DNA from: Aurelia coerulea
Lineage: Eukaryota; Cnidaria; Scyphozoa; Semaeostomeae; Ulmaridae
Direction: 5' to 3'
NCBI GenBank assembly: GCA_039566865.1
Contig: CM076955.1
Span: 64,501-128,500, forward strand
Length of the DNA stretch: 64,000 bases
Shown here: positions 1 through 15,000 of the stretch, one piece after another
How the letters are laid out: each line of letters opens with the position of its first letter
Position numbering within the stretch: position 1 is the stretch's first letter
Position numbers and translations under genes: made by a program
Notes under the pieces: generated by a model
What the model saw: the letters and a program-made list of their open reading frames with translations, nothing else
Database searches by the model: none
Told to the model about the DNA's origin: nothing

Positions 1-3000
1 TTTTCAAAATCGATTTAAGGCCTAAGTAGGCCATTTTACATGGGAATAAGGGTCAGGAAACATGTTTGGGGTTCTTCGGGACATTTTTAGGGGGTTTTGG
101 CCGAAAAAAAAAATTTTTTTTCAAAATTTTTCAAAATCGATTTAAGGCCTAAATAGGCCATTTTACATAGGAATAAGGGTCAGAAAACATGTTTGGGGTT
201 CTTCGGGACATTTTTAAAGGGTTTTGGCCGAAAAAAAATTTTTTTTTCAAAATTTTTCAAAATCGATTTAAGGCCTAAGTAGGCCATTTTACATGGGAAT
301 AAGGGTCAGGAAACATGTTTGGGGTTCTTCGGGACATTTTTAGGGGGTTTTGGCCGAAAAAAAAATTTTTTTTTCAAAAATTTTCAAAATCGATTTAAGG
401 CCTAAGTAGGCCATTTTACATGGGAATAAGGGTCAGGAAACATGTTTGGGGTTCTTCGGGACATTTTTAGGGGGTTTTGGCCGAAAAAAAAAATTTTTTT
501 TCAAAATTTTTCAAAATCGATTTAAGGCCTAAATAGGCCATTTTACATAGGAATAAGGGTCAGAAAACATGTTTGGGGTTCTTCGGGACATTTTTAAAGG
601 GTTTTGGCCGAAAAAAAATTTTTTTTTCAAAATTTTTCAAAATCGATTTAAGGCCTAAGTAGGCCATTTTACATGGGAATAAGGGTCAGGAAACATGTTT
701 GGGGTTCTTCGGGACATTTTTAGGGGGTTTTGGCCGAAAAAAAAATTTTTTTTTCAAAAATTTTTAAAATCGATTTAAGGCCTAAGTAGGCCATTTTACA
801 TGGGAATAAGGATCAGGAAACATGTTTGGGGTTCTTCGGGACATTTTTAGGGGGTTCTAACTGAAAAAAAAATTTTTTTTTTCAAAAATTTTCAAAATCG
901 ATTTAAGGCCTAAATAGGCCATTTTACATGGGAATAAGGGTCAGGAAACATGTTTGGGGTTCTTCGGGACATTTTTAGGGGGTTTTTGCCGAAAAAAAAA
1001 TTTTTTTCTCAAAAATTTTCAAAATCGATTTAAGGCCTAAGTAGGCCATTTTACATGGGAATAAGGGTCAGGAAACATGTTTGGGGTTCTTCGGGACATT
1101 TTTAGGGGGTTTTGGCCGAAAAAAAAATTTTTTTTTCAAAATTTTTCAAAATCGATTTAAGTCCTAAGTAGGCCATTTTACATGGGAATAAGGGTCAGGA
1201 AACATGTTTGGGGTTCTTCGGGACATTTTTAGGGGGTTTTGGCCGAAAAAAAAATTTTTTATTCAAAAGTTTTCAAAATCGATTTAAGGCCTAAATAGGC
1301 CATTTTACATGGGAATAAGGGTCAGGAAACATGTTTGGGGTTCTTCAGGACATTTTTAGGGGGTTTTGGCCGAAAAAAAAATTTTTTTTTCAAAAATTTT
1401 CAAAATCGATTTAAGGCCTAAGTAGGCCATTTTACATGGGAATAAGGGTCAGGAAACATGTTTGGGGTTCTTCGGGACATTTTTAGGGGGTTTTGGCCGA
1501 AAAAAAAAATTTTTTTTCAAAATTTTTCAAAATCGATTTAAGGCCTAAATAGGCCATTTTACATAGGAATAAGGGTCAGAAAACATGTTTGGGGTTCTTC
1601 GGGACATTTTTAAAGGGTTTTGGCCGAAAAAAAATTTTTTTTTCAAAATTTTTCAAAATCGATTTAAGGCCTAAGTAGGCCATTTTACATGGGAATAAGG
1701 GTCAGGAAACATGTTTGGGGTTCTTCGGGACATTTTTAGGGGGTTTTGGCCGAAAAAAAAATTTTTTTTTCAAAAATTTTCAAAATCGATTTAAGGCCTA
1801 AATAGGCCATTTTACATGGGAATAAGGGTCAGGAAACATGTTTGGGGTTCTTTGGGACATTTTTAGGGGGTTTTGGCCGAAAAAATTTTTTTTTTTTCAA
1901 AAATTTTCTAAATCGATTTAAGGCCTAAATAGGCCATTTTACATAGGAATAGGGTCAGGAAACATGTTTGATGTTCTTCGGGACATTTTTAGGGGGTTTT
2001 GGCCGAAAAAAAAATGTTTTTTCAAAAATTTTCAAATTCGATTTAAGGCCTAAATTGGCCATTTTACATGGGAATAAGGGTCAGAAAACATGTTTGGGGT
2101 TATTCGGGACATTTTTATGGGGTTTTGGCCGAAAAAAAATTTTTTTTTCAAAAATTTTCAAACTCGATTTAAGGCCTAAATAGGCCATTTTACATGGGAT
2201 TAAGGGTCAGGAAACATGTTTGGGGTTCTTCGGGACATTTTTAGGGGTTTTGGCCGAAATAAAAAGTTTTTTTTCAAAAATTTTCTAAATCAATTTAAGG
2301 CCTAAATAGGCCATTTTACATGGGAATAAGGGTCAGGAAACATGTTTGGGGTTCTTTGGGACATTTTTAGGGGGTTTTGGCCGAAAAAAAATTTTTTTTT
2401 CAAAAATTTTCTAAATCGATTTAAGGCCTAAATAGGCCATTTTACATGGGAATAAGGGTCAGGAAACATGTTTGGGGTTCTTTGGGACATTTTTTGGGGG
2501 TTTTGGCCGAAAAAAAATTTTTTTTTTCAAAAATTTTCAAATTCGATTTAAGGCCTAAATAGGCCATTTTACATGGGAATAAGGGTCAGGAAACATGTTT
2601 GGGGTTCTTTGGGACACTTTTAGGGGGTTTTGGCCGAAAAAAAATTTTTTTTTCAAAAATTTTCAAAATCGATTTAAGGCCTAAATAGGCCATTTTACAT
2701 GGGAATAAGGGTCAGGAAACATGTTTGGGGTTCTTCGGGACATTTTTAGGGGGTTTTTGCCGAAAAAAAAATTTTTTTCTCAAAAATTTTCAAAATCGAT
2801 TTAAGGCCTAAGTAGGCCATTTTACATGGGAATAAGGGTCAGGAAACATGTTTGGGGTTCTTCGGGACATTTTTAGGGGGTTTTGGCCGAAAAAAAAATT
2901 TTTTTTTCAAAATTTTTCAAAATCGATTTAAGTCCTAAGTAGGCCATTTTACATGGGAATAAGGGTCAGGAAACATGTTTGGGGTTCTTCGGGACATTTT

Positions 3001-6000
3001 TAGGGGGTTTTGGCCGAAAAAAAAATTTTTTATTCAAAAGTTTTCAAAATCGATTTAAGGCCTAAATAGGCCATTTTACATGGGAATAAGGGTCAGGAAA
3101 CATGTTTGGGGTTCTTCAGGACATTTTTAGGGGGTTTTGGCCGAAAAAAAAATTTTTTTTTCAAAAATTTTCAAAATCGATTTAAGGCCTAAGTAGGCCA
3201 TTTTACATGGGAATAAGGGTCAGGAAACATGTTTGGGGTTCTTCGGGACATTTTTAGGGGGTTTTGGCCGAAAAAAAAAATTTTTTTTCAAAATTTTTCA
3301 AAATCGATTTAAGGCCTAAATAGGCCATTTTACATAGGAATAAGGGTCAGAAAACATGTTTGGGGTTCTTCGGGACATTTTTAAAGGGTTTTGGCCGAAA
3401 AAAAATTTTTTTTTCAAAATTTTTCAAAATCGATTTAAGGCCTAAGTAGGCCATTTTACATGGGAATAAGGGTCAGGAAACATGTTTGGGGTTCTTCGAG
3501 ACATTTTTAGGGGGTTTTGGCCGAAAAAAAAACTTTTTTTTCAAAAATTTTCAAAATCGATTTAAGGCCTAAAAAGGCCATTTTACATGGGAATAAGGGT
3601 CAGGAAACATGTTTGGGGATCTTTGGGACATTTTTAGGGGGTTTTGGCCGAAAAAAAATTTTTTTTTTCAAAAATTTTCAAAATCGATTTAAGGCCTGAA
3701 TAGGCCGTTTTACATGGGAATAAGGGTCAGGAAACATGTTTGGGGTTCTTCGGGACATTTTTAGGGGGTTTTGGCTAAAAAAAAAAATTTTTTTTTCAAA
3801 AATTTTCAAATTCGATTTAAGGCCTAAATAGGCCATTTTACATGGGAATAAGGGTCAGGAAACATGTTTGGGGTTCTTCGGGACATTTTTAGGGGGTTTT
3901 GGCCGAAAAAAAAATTTTTTTTCAAAAATTTTCAAATTCGATTTAAGGCCTAAATAGGCCATTTTACATGGGAATAAGGGTCAGGAAACATGTTTGGGGT
4001 TCTTCGGGACATTTTTAGGGGGTTTTGGCCGAAAAAAAAATTTTTTTTTCAAAAATTTTCAAAATCGATTTAAGGCCTAAATAGGCCATTTTACATGGGA
4101 ATAAGGGTCAGAAAACATGCTTGGGGTTCTTCGGGTTATTTTTAGGGGGTTTTGGCCGAAAAAAAATTTTTTTTTCAAAAATTTTCAAATTCGATTTAAG
4201 GCCTAAATAGGCCATTTTACATGGGAATAAGGGTCAGGAAACATGTTTGGGGTTCTTCGGAACATTTTTAGGGGGTTTTGGCCGAAAAAAAAACTTTTTT
4301 TTTCAAAAACTTTCAAATTCGATTTAAGGCCTAAATAGGCCATTTTACATGGGAATAAGGGTCAGGAAACATGTTTGGGGTTCTTCGGGACATTTTTAGG
4401 GGGTTCTAACTGAAAAAAAAATTTTTTTTTTCAAAAATTTTCAAAATCGATTTAAGGCCTAAATAGGCCATTTTACATGGGAATAAGGGTCAGGAAACAT
4501 GTTTGGGGTTCTTCGGGACATTTTTAGGGGGTTTTTGCCGAAAAAAAAAATTTTTTTCTCAAAAATTTTCAAAATCGATTTAAGGCCTAAGTAGGCCATT
4601 TTACATGGGAATAAGGGTCAGGAAACATGTTTGGGGTTCTTCGGGACATTTTTAGGGGGTTTTGGCCGAAAAAAAAATTTTTTTTTCAAAATTTTTCAAA
4701 ATCGATTTAAGTCCTAAGTAGGCCATTTTACATGGGAATAAGGGTCAGGAAACATGTTTGGGGTTCTTCGGGACATTTTTAGGGGGTTTTGGCCGAAAAA
4801 AAAATTTTTTATTCAAAAGTTTTCAAAATCGATTTAAGGCCTAAATAGGCCATTTTACATGGGAATAAGGGTCAGGAAACATGTTTGGGGTTCTTCAGGA
4901 CATTTTTAGGGGGTTTTGGCCGAAAAAAAAATTTTTTTTTCAAAAATTTTCAAGATCGATTTAAGGCCTAAGTAGGCCATTTTACATGGGAATAAGGGTC
5001 AGGAAACATGTTTGGGGTTCTTCGGGACATTTTTAGGGGGTTTTGGCCGAAAAAAAAAATTTTTTTTCAAAATTTTTCAAAATCGATTTAAGGCCTAAAT
5101 AGGCCATTTTACATAGGAATAAGGGTCAGAAAACATGTTTGGGGTTCTTCGGGACATTTTTAAAGGGTTTTGGCCGAAAAAAAATTTTTTTTTCAAAATT
5201 TTTCAAAATCGATTTAAGGCCTAAGTAGGCCATTTTACATGGGAATAAGGGTCAGGAAACATGTTTGGGGTTCTTCGGGACATTTTTAGGGGGTTTTGGC
5301 CGAAAAAAAAATTTTTTTTTCAAAAATTTTCAAAATCGATTTAAGGCCTAAGTAGGCCATTTTACATGGGAATAAGGGTCAGAAAACATGTTTGGGGTTC
5401 TTCGGGACATTTTTAAAGGGTTTTGGCCGAAGAAAAATTTTTTTTTCAAAATTTTTCAAAATCGATTTAAGGCCTAAGTAGGCCATTTTACATGGGAATA
5501 AGGGTCAGGAAACATGTTTGGGGTTCTTCGGGACATTTTAGGGGGTTTTGGCCGAAAAAAATTTTTTTTTCAAAAATTTTTAAAATCGATTTAAGGCCTA
5601 AGTAGGCCATTTTACATGGGAATAAGGGTCAGGAAACATGTTTGGGGTTCTTCGGGACATTTTTAGGGGGTTCTAACTGAAAAAAAAATTTTTTTTTTCA
5701 AAAATTTTCAAAATCGATTTAAGGCCTAAATAGGCCATTTTACATGGGAATAAGGGTCAGGAAACATGTTTGGGGTTCTTCGGGACATTTTTAGGGGGTT
5801 TTTGCCGAAAAAAAAATTTTTTTTTCAAAAATTTTCAAAATCGATTTAAGGCCTAAGTAGGCCATTTTACATGGGAATAAGGGTCAGGAAACATGTTTGG
5901 GGTTCTTCGGGACATTTTTAGGGGGTTTTGGCCGAAAAAAAAATTTTTTTTTCAAAATTTTTCAAAATCGATTTAAGTCCTAAGTAGGCCATTTTACATG

Positions 6001-9000
6001 GGAATAAGGGTCAGGAAACATGTTTGGGGTTGTTCGGGACATTTTTAGGGGGTTTTGGCCGAAAAAAAAATTTTTTATTCAAAAGTTTTCAAAATCGATT
6101 TAAGGCCTAAATAGGCCATTTTACATGGGAATAAGGGTCAGGAAACATGTTTGGGGTTCTTCGGGACATTTTTAAAGGGTTTTGGCCGAAAAAAAATTTT
6201 TTTTTCAAAATTTTTCAAAATCGATTTAAGGCCTAAGTAGGCCATTTTACATGGGAATAAGGGTCAGGAAACATGTTTGGGGTTCTTCGGGACATTTTTA
6301 GGGGGTTTTGGCCGAAAAAAAAATTTTTTTTTCAAAAATTTTCAAAATCGATTTAAGGCCTAAATATGCCATTTTACATAGGAAAAAGGGTCAGAAAACA
6401 TGTTTGGGGTTCTTTGGGATATTTTTAGGGGGTTTTGGCCGAAAAAAAAAATTTTTTTTCAAAAATTTTTAAAATCGATTTAAGGCCTAAGTAGGCCATT
6501 TTACATGGGAATAAGGGTCAGGAAACATGTTTGGGGTTCTTCGGGACATTTTTAGGGGGTTTTGGCCGAAAAAAAAATTTTTTTTTCAAAAATTTTCAAA
6601 ATCGATGTAAGGCCTAAATAGGCCATTTTACATGGGAATAAGGGTCAGGAAACATGTTTGGGGTTCTTCAGGACATTTTTAGGGGGTTTTGGCCGAAAAA
6701 AAAATTTTTTTTTCAAAAATTTTCAAAATCGATTTAAGGCCTAAATAGGCCATTTTACATGGGAATAAGGGTCAGGAAACATGTTTGGGGTTCTTTGGGA
6801 CATTTTTAGGGGGTTTTGGCCGAAAAAAATTTTTTTTTTTCAAAAATTTTCTAAATCGATTTAAGGCCTAAATAGGCCATTTTACATAGGAATAGGGTCA
6901 GGAAACATGTTTGATGTTCTTCGGGACATTTTTAGGGGGTTTTGGCCGAAAAAAAAATGTTTTTTCAAAAATTTTCAAATTCGATTTAAGGCCTAAATTG
7001 GCCATTTTACATGGGAATAAGGGTCAGAAAACATGTTTGGGGTTATTCGGGACATTTTTATGGGGTTTTGGCCGAAAAAAAAATTTTTTTTCAAAAATTT
7101 TCAAACTCGATTTAAGGCCTAAATAGGCCATTTTACATGGGATTAAGGGTCAGGAAACATGTTTGGGGTTCTTCGGGACATTTTTAGGGGTTTTGGCCGA
7201 AATAAAAAGTTTTTTTTCAAAAATTTTCTAAATCAATTTAAGGCCTAAATAGGCCATTTTACATGGGAATAAGGGTCAGGAAACATTTTTGGGGTTCTTT
7301 GGGACATTTTTAGGGGGTTTTGGCCGAAAAAAAATTTTTTTTTCAAAAATTTTCTAAATCGATTTAAGGCCTAAATAGGCCATTTTACAATGGAATAAGG
7401 GTCAGGAAACATGTTTGGGGTTCTTTGGGACATTTTTTGGGGGTTTTGGCCGAAAAAAAATTTTTTTTTTCAAAAATTTTCAAATTCGATTTAAGGCCTA
7501 AATAGGCCATTTTACATGGGAATAAGGGTCAGGAAACATGTTTGGGGTTCTTTGGGACATTTTTAGGGGGTTTTGGCCGAAAAAAAATTTTTTTTTCGAA
7601 AATTTTCAAAATCGATTTAAGGCCTAAATAGGCCATTTTACATATGAATAAGGGTCAGGAAACATGTTTTGGGGTTCTTCGGGACATTTTTAGGGGGTTT
7701 TGGCCGAAAAAAAATTTTTTTTCAAAATTTTTCTAAATCGATTTAAGGCCTAAATAGGCCATTTTACATGGGAATAAGGGTCAGGAAACATGTTTGGGGT
7801 TCTTCGGGACATTTTTAGGGGGTTTTGGCCGAAAAAAATTTTTTTTTTTCAAAAATTTTCTAAATCGATTTAAGGCCTAAATAGGCCATTTTACATGGGA
7901 ATAAGGGTCAGGAAACATGTTTGGGGTTCTTTGGGACATTTTTAGGGGGTTTTGGCCGAAAAAAATTTTTTTTTTTTAAATTTTCTAAATCGATTTAAAA
8001 CCTAAATATGCCATTTTACATGGGAATAAGGGTCAGGAAACATGTTTGGGGTTCTTTGGGACATTTTCAGGGGGTTTTGGCCGAAAAAAAATTTTTTTTT
8101 TCAAAAATTTTCTTAATCGATTTAAGGCCTAAATAGGCCGTTTTACATGGGAATAAGGGTCAGGAAACATGTTTGGGGTTCTTTGGGACATTTTTAGGGG
8201 GTTTTAGCCGAAAAAAAATTTTTTTTTTCAAAAATTTTCTAAATCAATTTAAGGCCTAAATAGGCCATTTTACATGAGAATAAGGGTCAGGAAACATGTT
8301 TGGGGTTCTTTGGGACATTTTTAGGGGGTTTTGGCCGAAAAAAAAATTTTTTTTTTCAAAAATTTTCTAAATCGATTTAAGGCCTAAATAGGCCATTTTA
8401 CATGGGAATAAGGGTCAGGAAACATGTTTGGGGTTCTTTGGGACATTTTTAGGGGGTTTTGGCCGAAAAAAATTTTTTTTTTTCAAAAATTTTATAAATC
8501 GATTTAAGGCCTAAATAGGCAATTTTACATGGGAATAAAGGTCAGGAAACATGTTTGGGGTTCTTTGGGACATTTTCAGGGGGTTTTGGCCGAAAAAAAA
8601 TTTTTTTTTCAAAAATTTTCTAAATCGATTTAAAACCTAAATATGCCATTTTACATGGGAATAAGGGTCAGGAAACATGTTTGGGGTTCTTTGGGACATT
8701 TTTAGGGGGTTTTGACCGAGAAAAAAATTTTTTTTTTCAAAAATTTTCTAAATCGATTTAAGGCCTAAATAGGCCATTTTACATAGGAATAGGGTCAGGA
8801 AACATGTTTGAGGTTCTTCGGGACATTTTTAGGGGGTTTTGGCCGAAAAAAAAATTTTTTTTCAAAAATTTTCAAATTCGATTTAAGGCCTAAATTGGCC
8901 ATTTTACATGGGAATAAGGGTCAGAAAACATGTTTGGGGTTATTCGGGACATTTTTAGGGGGTTTTGGCCGAAAAAAAATTTTTTTTTCAAAAATTTTCA

Positions 9001-12000
9001 AAATCGATTTAAGGCCTAAATAGGCCATTTTACATGGGAATAAGGGTCAGGAAACATGTTTGGGGTTCTTTGGGACATTTTTAGGGGGTTTTGGCCGAAA
9101 AAAAATTTTTTTTTTCAAAAATTTTCTAAATAGATTTAAGGCCTAAATAGGCCATTTTACATGGGAATAAGGGTCAGGAAACATGTTTGGGGTTCTTTGG
9201 GACATTTTTAGGGGGTTTTGGCCGAAAAAAAAATTTTTTTTTCAAAAATTTTCTAAATCGATTTAAGGCCTAAATAGGCAATTTTACATGGGAATAAAGG
9301 TCAGGAAACATGTTTGGGGTTCTTCGGGACATTTTTAGGGGGTTTTGGCCGAAAAAAAAATTTTTTTTTCAAAAATTTTCAAATTCGATTTAAGGCCTAA
9401 ATAGGCAATTTTACATGGGAATAAGGGTCAGGAAACATGTTTGGGGTTCTTCGGGACATTTTTAGGGGGTTTTGGCCGAAAAAACAATTTTTTTTCAAAA
9501 ATTTTCTAAATCGATTTAAGGCCTAAATAGGCAATTTTACATGGGAATAAAGGTCAGGAAACATGTTTGGGGTTCTTCGGGACATTTTTAGGGGGTTTTG
9601 GCCGAAAAAAAAATTTTTTTTTCAAAAATTTTCAAATTCGATTTAAGGCCTAAATAGGCCATTTTACATGGGAATAAGGGTCAGGAAACATGTTTGGGGT
9701 TCTTCGGGACATTTTTAGGGGGTTTTGGCCGAAAAAACAACTTTTTTTCAAAAATTTTCAAATTCGATTTAAGGCCTAAATAGGCCGTTTTACATGGGAA
9801 TAAGGGTCAGGAAACATGTTTGGGGTTCTTTGGGACATTTTTAGGGGGTTTTAGCCAAAAAAAAATTTTTTTTTTCAAAAATTTTCTAAATCGATTTAAG
9901 GCCTAAATAGGCCATTTTACATGGGAATAAGGGTCAGGAAACATGTTTGGGGTTCTTTGGGACATTTTTAGGGGGTTTTGGCCGAAAAAAAATTTTTTTT
10001 TTCAAAAATTTTCTAAATCGATTTAAGGCCTAAATAGGCCATTTTACATGGGAATAAGGGTCAGGAAACATGTTTGGGGTTCTTTAGGACATTTTTAGGG
10101 GGTTTTGGCCGAAAAAAAATTTTTTTTTCAAAAATTTTCTAAATCGATTTAAGGCCTAAATAGGCAATTTTACATGGGAATAAGGGTCAGGAAACATGTT
10201 TGGGGTTCTTTGGGACATTTTTAGGGGGTTTTGGCCGAAAAAAAAATTTTTTTTTCAAAAATTTTCTAAATCGATTTAAAACCTAAATATGCCATTTTAC
10301 ATGGGAATAAGGGTCAGGAAACATGTTTGGGGTTCTTCGGGACATTTTTAGGGGGTTTTGGCCGAAAAAAAAATTTTTTTTCAAAAATTTTCAAATTCGA
10401 TTTAAGGCCTAAATAGGCCATTTTACATGGGAATAAGGGTCAGGAAACATGTTTGGGGTTCTTTGGGACATTTTTAGGGGGTTTTGGCCGAAAAAAAATT
10501 TTTTTTTCGAAAATTTTCAAAATCGATTTAAGGCCTAAATAGGCCATTTTACATATGAATAAGGGTCAGGAAACATGTTTTGGGGTTCTTCGGGACATTT
10601 TTAGGGGGTTTTGGCCGAAAAAAAAATTTTTTTTCAAAAATTTTCTAAATCGATTTAAGGCCTAAATAGGCCATTTTACATGGGAATAAGGGTCAGGAAA
10701 CATGTTTGGGGTTCTTCGGGACATTTTTAGGGGTTTTGGCCGAAAAAAAAATTTTTTTTTCAAAAATTTTCTAAATCAATTTAAGGCCTAAATAGGCCAT
10801 TTTACATGGGAATAAGGGTCAGGAAACATGTTTGGGGTTCTTCGGGACATTTTTAGGGGGTTTTGGCCGAAAAAAAATTTTTTTTTCAAAAATTTTCAAA
10901 CTCGATTTTAGGCCTAAATAGGCCATTTTACATGGGAATAAGGGTCAGGAAACATTTTTGGGGTTCTTTGGGACATTTTTAGGGGGTTTTGGCCGAAAAA
11001 AAATTTTTTTTTTCAAAAATTTTCTAAATAGATTTAAGGCCTAAATAGGCCATTTTACATGGGAATAAGGGTCAGGAAACATGTTTGGGGTTCTTTGGGA
11101 CATTTTTAGGGGGTTTTGGCCGAAAAAAAAATTTTTTTTTCAAAAATTTTCAAAATCGATTTAAGGCCTAAATAGGCCATTTTACATATGAATAAGGGTC
11201 AGGAAACATGTTTTGGGGTTCTTCGGGACATTTTTAGGGGGTTTTGGCCGAAAAAAATTTTTTTTTCAAAAATTTTCAAAATCGATTTAAGGCCTAAATA
11301 GGCCATTTTACATGGGAATAAGGGTCAGGAAACATGTTTGGGGTTCTTCGGGACATTTTTAGGGGTTTTGGCCGAAAAAAAAATTTTTTTTTCAAAATTT
11401 TCTAAATCAATTTAAGGCCTAAATAGGCCATTTTACATGGGAATAAGGGTCAGCAAACATGTTTGGGGTTCTTCGGGACATTTTTAGGGGGTTTTGGCCG
11501 AAAAAAAATTTTTTTTTCAAAAATTTTCTAAATCGATTTAAGGCCTAAATAGGCCATTTTACATGGGAATAAGGGTCAGGAAACATGTTTGGGGTTCTTT
11601 GGGACATTTTTAGGGGTTTCGGCCGAAAAAAATTTTTTTTTTTCAAAAATTTTCAAAATCGATTTAAGGCCTAAATAGGCCGTTTTACATGGGAATAAGG
11701 GTCAGGAAACATGTTTGGGGTTCTTTGGGACATTTTTAGGGGGTTTTGGCCGAAAAAAAATTTTTTTTTTCAAAAATTTTCTAAATCGATTTAAGGCCTA
11801 AATAGGCCATTTTACATGGGAATAAGGGTCAGGAAACATGTTTGGGGTTCTTTGTGACATTTTTAGGGGGTTTTGGCCGAAAAAAAAATTTTTTTTCAAA
11901 AATTTTCTAAATCGATTTAAAACCTAAATATGCCATTTTACATGGGAATAAGGGTCAGGAAACATGTTTGGGGTTCTTTGGGACATTTTCAGGGGGTTTT

Positions 12001-15000
12001 GGCCGAAAAAAAATTTTTTTTTTCAAAAATTTTCTAAATCGATTTAAGGCCTAGATAGGCCGTTTTACATGGGAATAAGGGTCAGGAAACATGTTTGGGG
12101 TTCTTTGGGACATTTTTAGGGGGTTTTGGCCGAAAAAAAATTTTTTTTTTCAAAAATTTTCTAAATCAATTTAAGGCCTAAATAGGCCATTTTACATGAG
12201 AATAAGGGTCAGGAAACATGTTTGGGGTTCTTTGGGACATTTTTAGGGGGTTTTGGCCGAAAAAAAAATTTTTTTTTTCAAAAATTTTCTAAATCGATTT
12301 AAGGCCTAAATAGGCCATTTTACATGGGAATAAGGGTCAGGAAACATGTTTGGGGTTCTTTGGGACATTTTTAGGGGGTTTTGGCCGAAAAAAAATTTTT
12401 TTTTTCAAAAATTTTATAAATCGATTTAAGGCCTAAATAGGCAATTTTACATGGGAATAAAGGTCAGGAAACATGTTTGGGGTTCTTTGGGACATTTTCA
12501 GGGGGTTTTGGCCGAAAAAAAATTTTTTTTTCAAAAATTTTCTAAATCGATTTAAAACCTAAATATGCCATTTTACATGGGAATAAGGGTCAGGAAACAT
12601 GTTTGGGGTTCTTTGGGACATTTTTAGGGGGTTTTGACCGAGAAAAAAATTTTTTTTTTCAAAAATTTTCTAAATCGATTTAAGGCCTAAATAGGCCATT
12701 TTACATAGGAATAGGGTCAGGAAACATGTTTGAGGTTCTTCGGGACATTTTTAGGGGGTTTTGGCCGAAAAAAAAATTTTTTTTCAAAAATTTTCAAATT
12801 CGATTTAAGGCCTAAATTGGCCATTTTACATGGGAATAAGGGTCAGAAAACATGTTTGGGGTTATTCGGGACATTTTTAGGGGGTTTTGGCCGAAAAAAA
12901 ATTTTTTTTTCAAAAATTTTCAAACTCGATTTAAGGCCTAAATAGGCCATTTTACATGGGAATAAGGGTCAGGAAACATGTTTGGGGTTCTTTGGGACAT
13001 TTTTAGGGGGTTTTGGCCGAAAAAAAATTTTTTTTTTCAAAAATTTTTTAAATAGATTTAAGGCCTAAATAGGCCATTTTACATGGGAATAAGGGTCAGG
13101 AAACATGTTTGGGGTTCTTTGGGACATTTTTATGGGGTTTTGGCCGAAAAAAAAATTTTTTTTTCAAAAATTTTCTAAATCGATTTAAGGCCTAAATAGG
13201 CAATTTTACATGGGAATAAGGGTCAGGAAACATGTTTGGGGTTCTTCGGGACATTTTTAGGGGGTTTTGGCCGAAAAAAAAATTTTTTTTTCAAAAATTT
13301 TCAAATTCGATTTAAGGCCTAAATAGGCAATTTTACATGGGAATAAGGGTCAGGAAACATGTTTGGGGTTCTTCGGGACATTTTTAGGGGGTTTTGGCCG
13401 AAAAAACAACTTTTTTTCAAAAATTTTCTAAATCGATTTAAGGCCTAAATAGGCAATTTTACATGGGAATAAAGGTCAGGAAACATGTTTGGGGTTCTTT
13501 GGGACATTTTTAGGGGGTTTTGGCCGAAAAAAAAATTTTTTTTTCAAAAATTTTCTAAATCGATTTAAAACCTAAATATGCCATTTTACATGGGAATAAG
13601 GGTCAGGAAACATGTTTGGGGTTCTTCGGGACATTTTTAGGGGGTTTTGGCTGAAAAAAAAATTTTTTTTCAAAAATTTTCAAATTCGATTTAAGGCCTA
13701 AATAGGCCATTTTACATGGGAATAAGGGTCAGGAAACATGTTTGGGGTTCTTTGGGACACTTTTAGGGGGTTTTGGCCGAAAAATAATTTTTTTTTCGAA
13801 AATTTTCAAAATCGATTTAAGGCCTAAATAGGCCATTTTACATATGAATAAGGGTCAGGAAACATGTTTTGGGGTTCTTCGGGACATTTTTAGGGGGTTT
13901 TGGCCGAAAAAAAATTTTTTTTCTAAAATTTTCTAAATCGATTTAAGGCCTAAATAGGCCATTTTACATGGGAATAAGGGTCAGGAAACATGTTTGGGGT
14001 TCTTCGGGACATTTTTAGGGGTTTTGGCCGAAAAAAAAATTTTTTTTTCAAAAATTTTCTAAATCAATTTAAGGCCTAAATAGGCCATTTTACATGGGAA
14101 TAAGGGTCAGGAAACATGTTTGGGGTTCTTCGGGACATTTTTAGGGGGTTTTGGCCGAAAAAAAATTTTTTTTTCAAAAATTTTCAAACTCGATTTAAGG
14201 CCTAAATAGGCCATTTTACATGGGAATAAGGGTCAGGAAACATTTTTGGGGTTCTTTGGGACATTTTTAGGGGGTTTTGGCCGAAAAAAAATTTTTTTTT
14301 TCAAAAATTTTCTAAATAGATTTAAGGCCTAAATAGGCCATTTTACATGGGAATAAGGGTCAGGAAACATGTTTGGGGTTCTTCGGGACATTTTTAGGGG
14401 GTTTTGGCCGAAAAAAAAATTTTTTTTTCAAAAATTTTCAAAATCGATTTAAGGCCTAAATAGGCCATTTTACATATGAATAAGGGTCAGGAAACATGTT
14501 TTGGGGTTCTTCGGGACATTTTTAGGGGGTTTTGGCCGAAAAAACTTTTTTTTTCAAAAATTTTCTAAATCGATTTAAGGCCTAAATAGGCCATTTTACA
14601 TGGGAATAAGGGTCAGGAAACATGTTTGGGGTTCTTCGGGACATTTTTAGGGGTTTTGGCCGAAAAAAAAATTTTTTTTTCAAAATTTTCTAAATCAATT
14701 TAAGGCCTAAATAGGCCATTTTACATGGGAATAAGGGTCAGCAAACATGTTTGGGGTTCTTCGGGACATTTTTAGGGGGTTTTGGCCGAAAAAAAATTTT
14801 TTTTTCAAAAATTTTCTAAATCGATTTAAGGCCTAAATAGGCCATTTTACATGGGAATAAGGGTCAGGAAACATGTTTGGGGTTCTTTGGGACATTTTTA
14901 GGGGTTTCGGCCGAAAAAAATTTTTTTTTTTCAAAAATTTTCAAAATCGATTTAAGGCCTAAATAGGCCGTTTTACATGGGAATAAGGGTCAGGAAACAT

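Noticed and set aside
1968..12945. Repeated 60-71 codon plus-strand ORFs in the satellite (FGTFLGGFGRKK-type peptides)
   Set aside because: They follow from a monomer length divisible by three; they have no upstream signal and exist only where frame-breaking homopolymer changes are absent.
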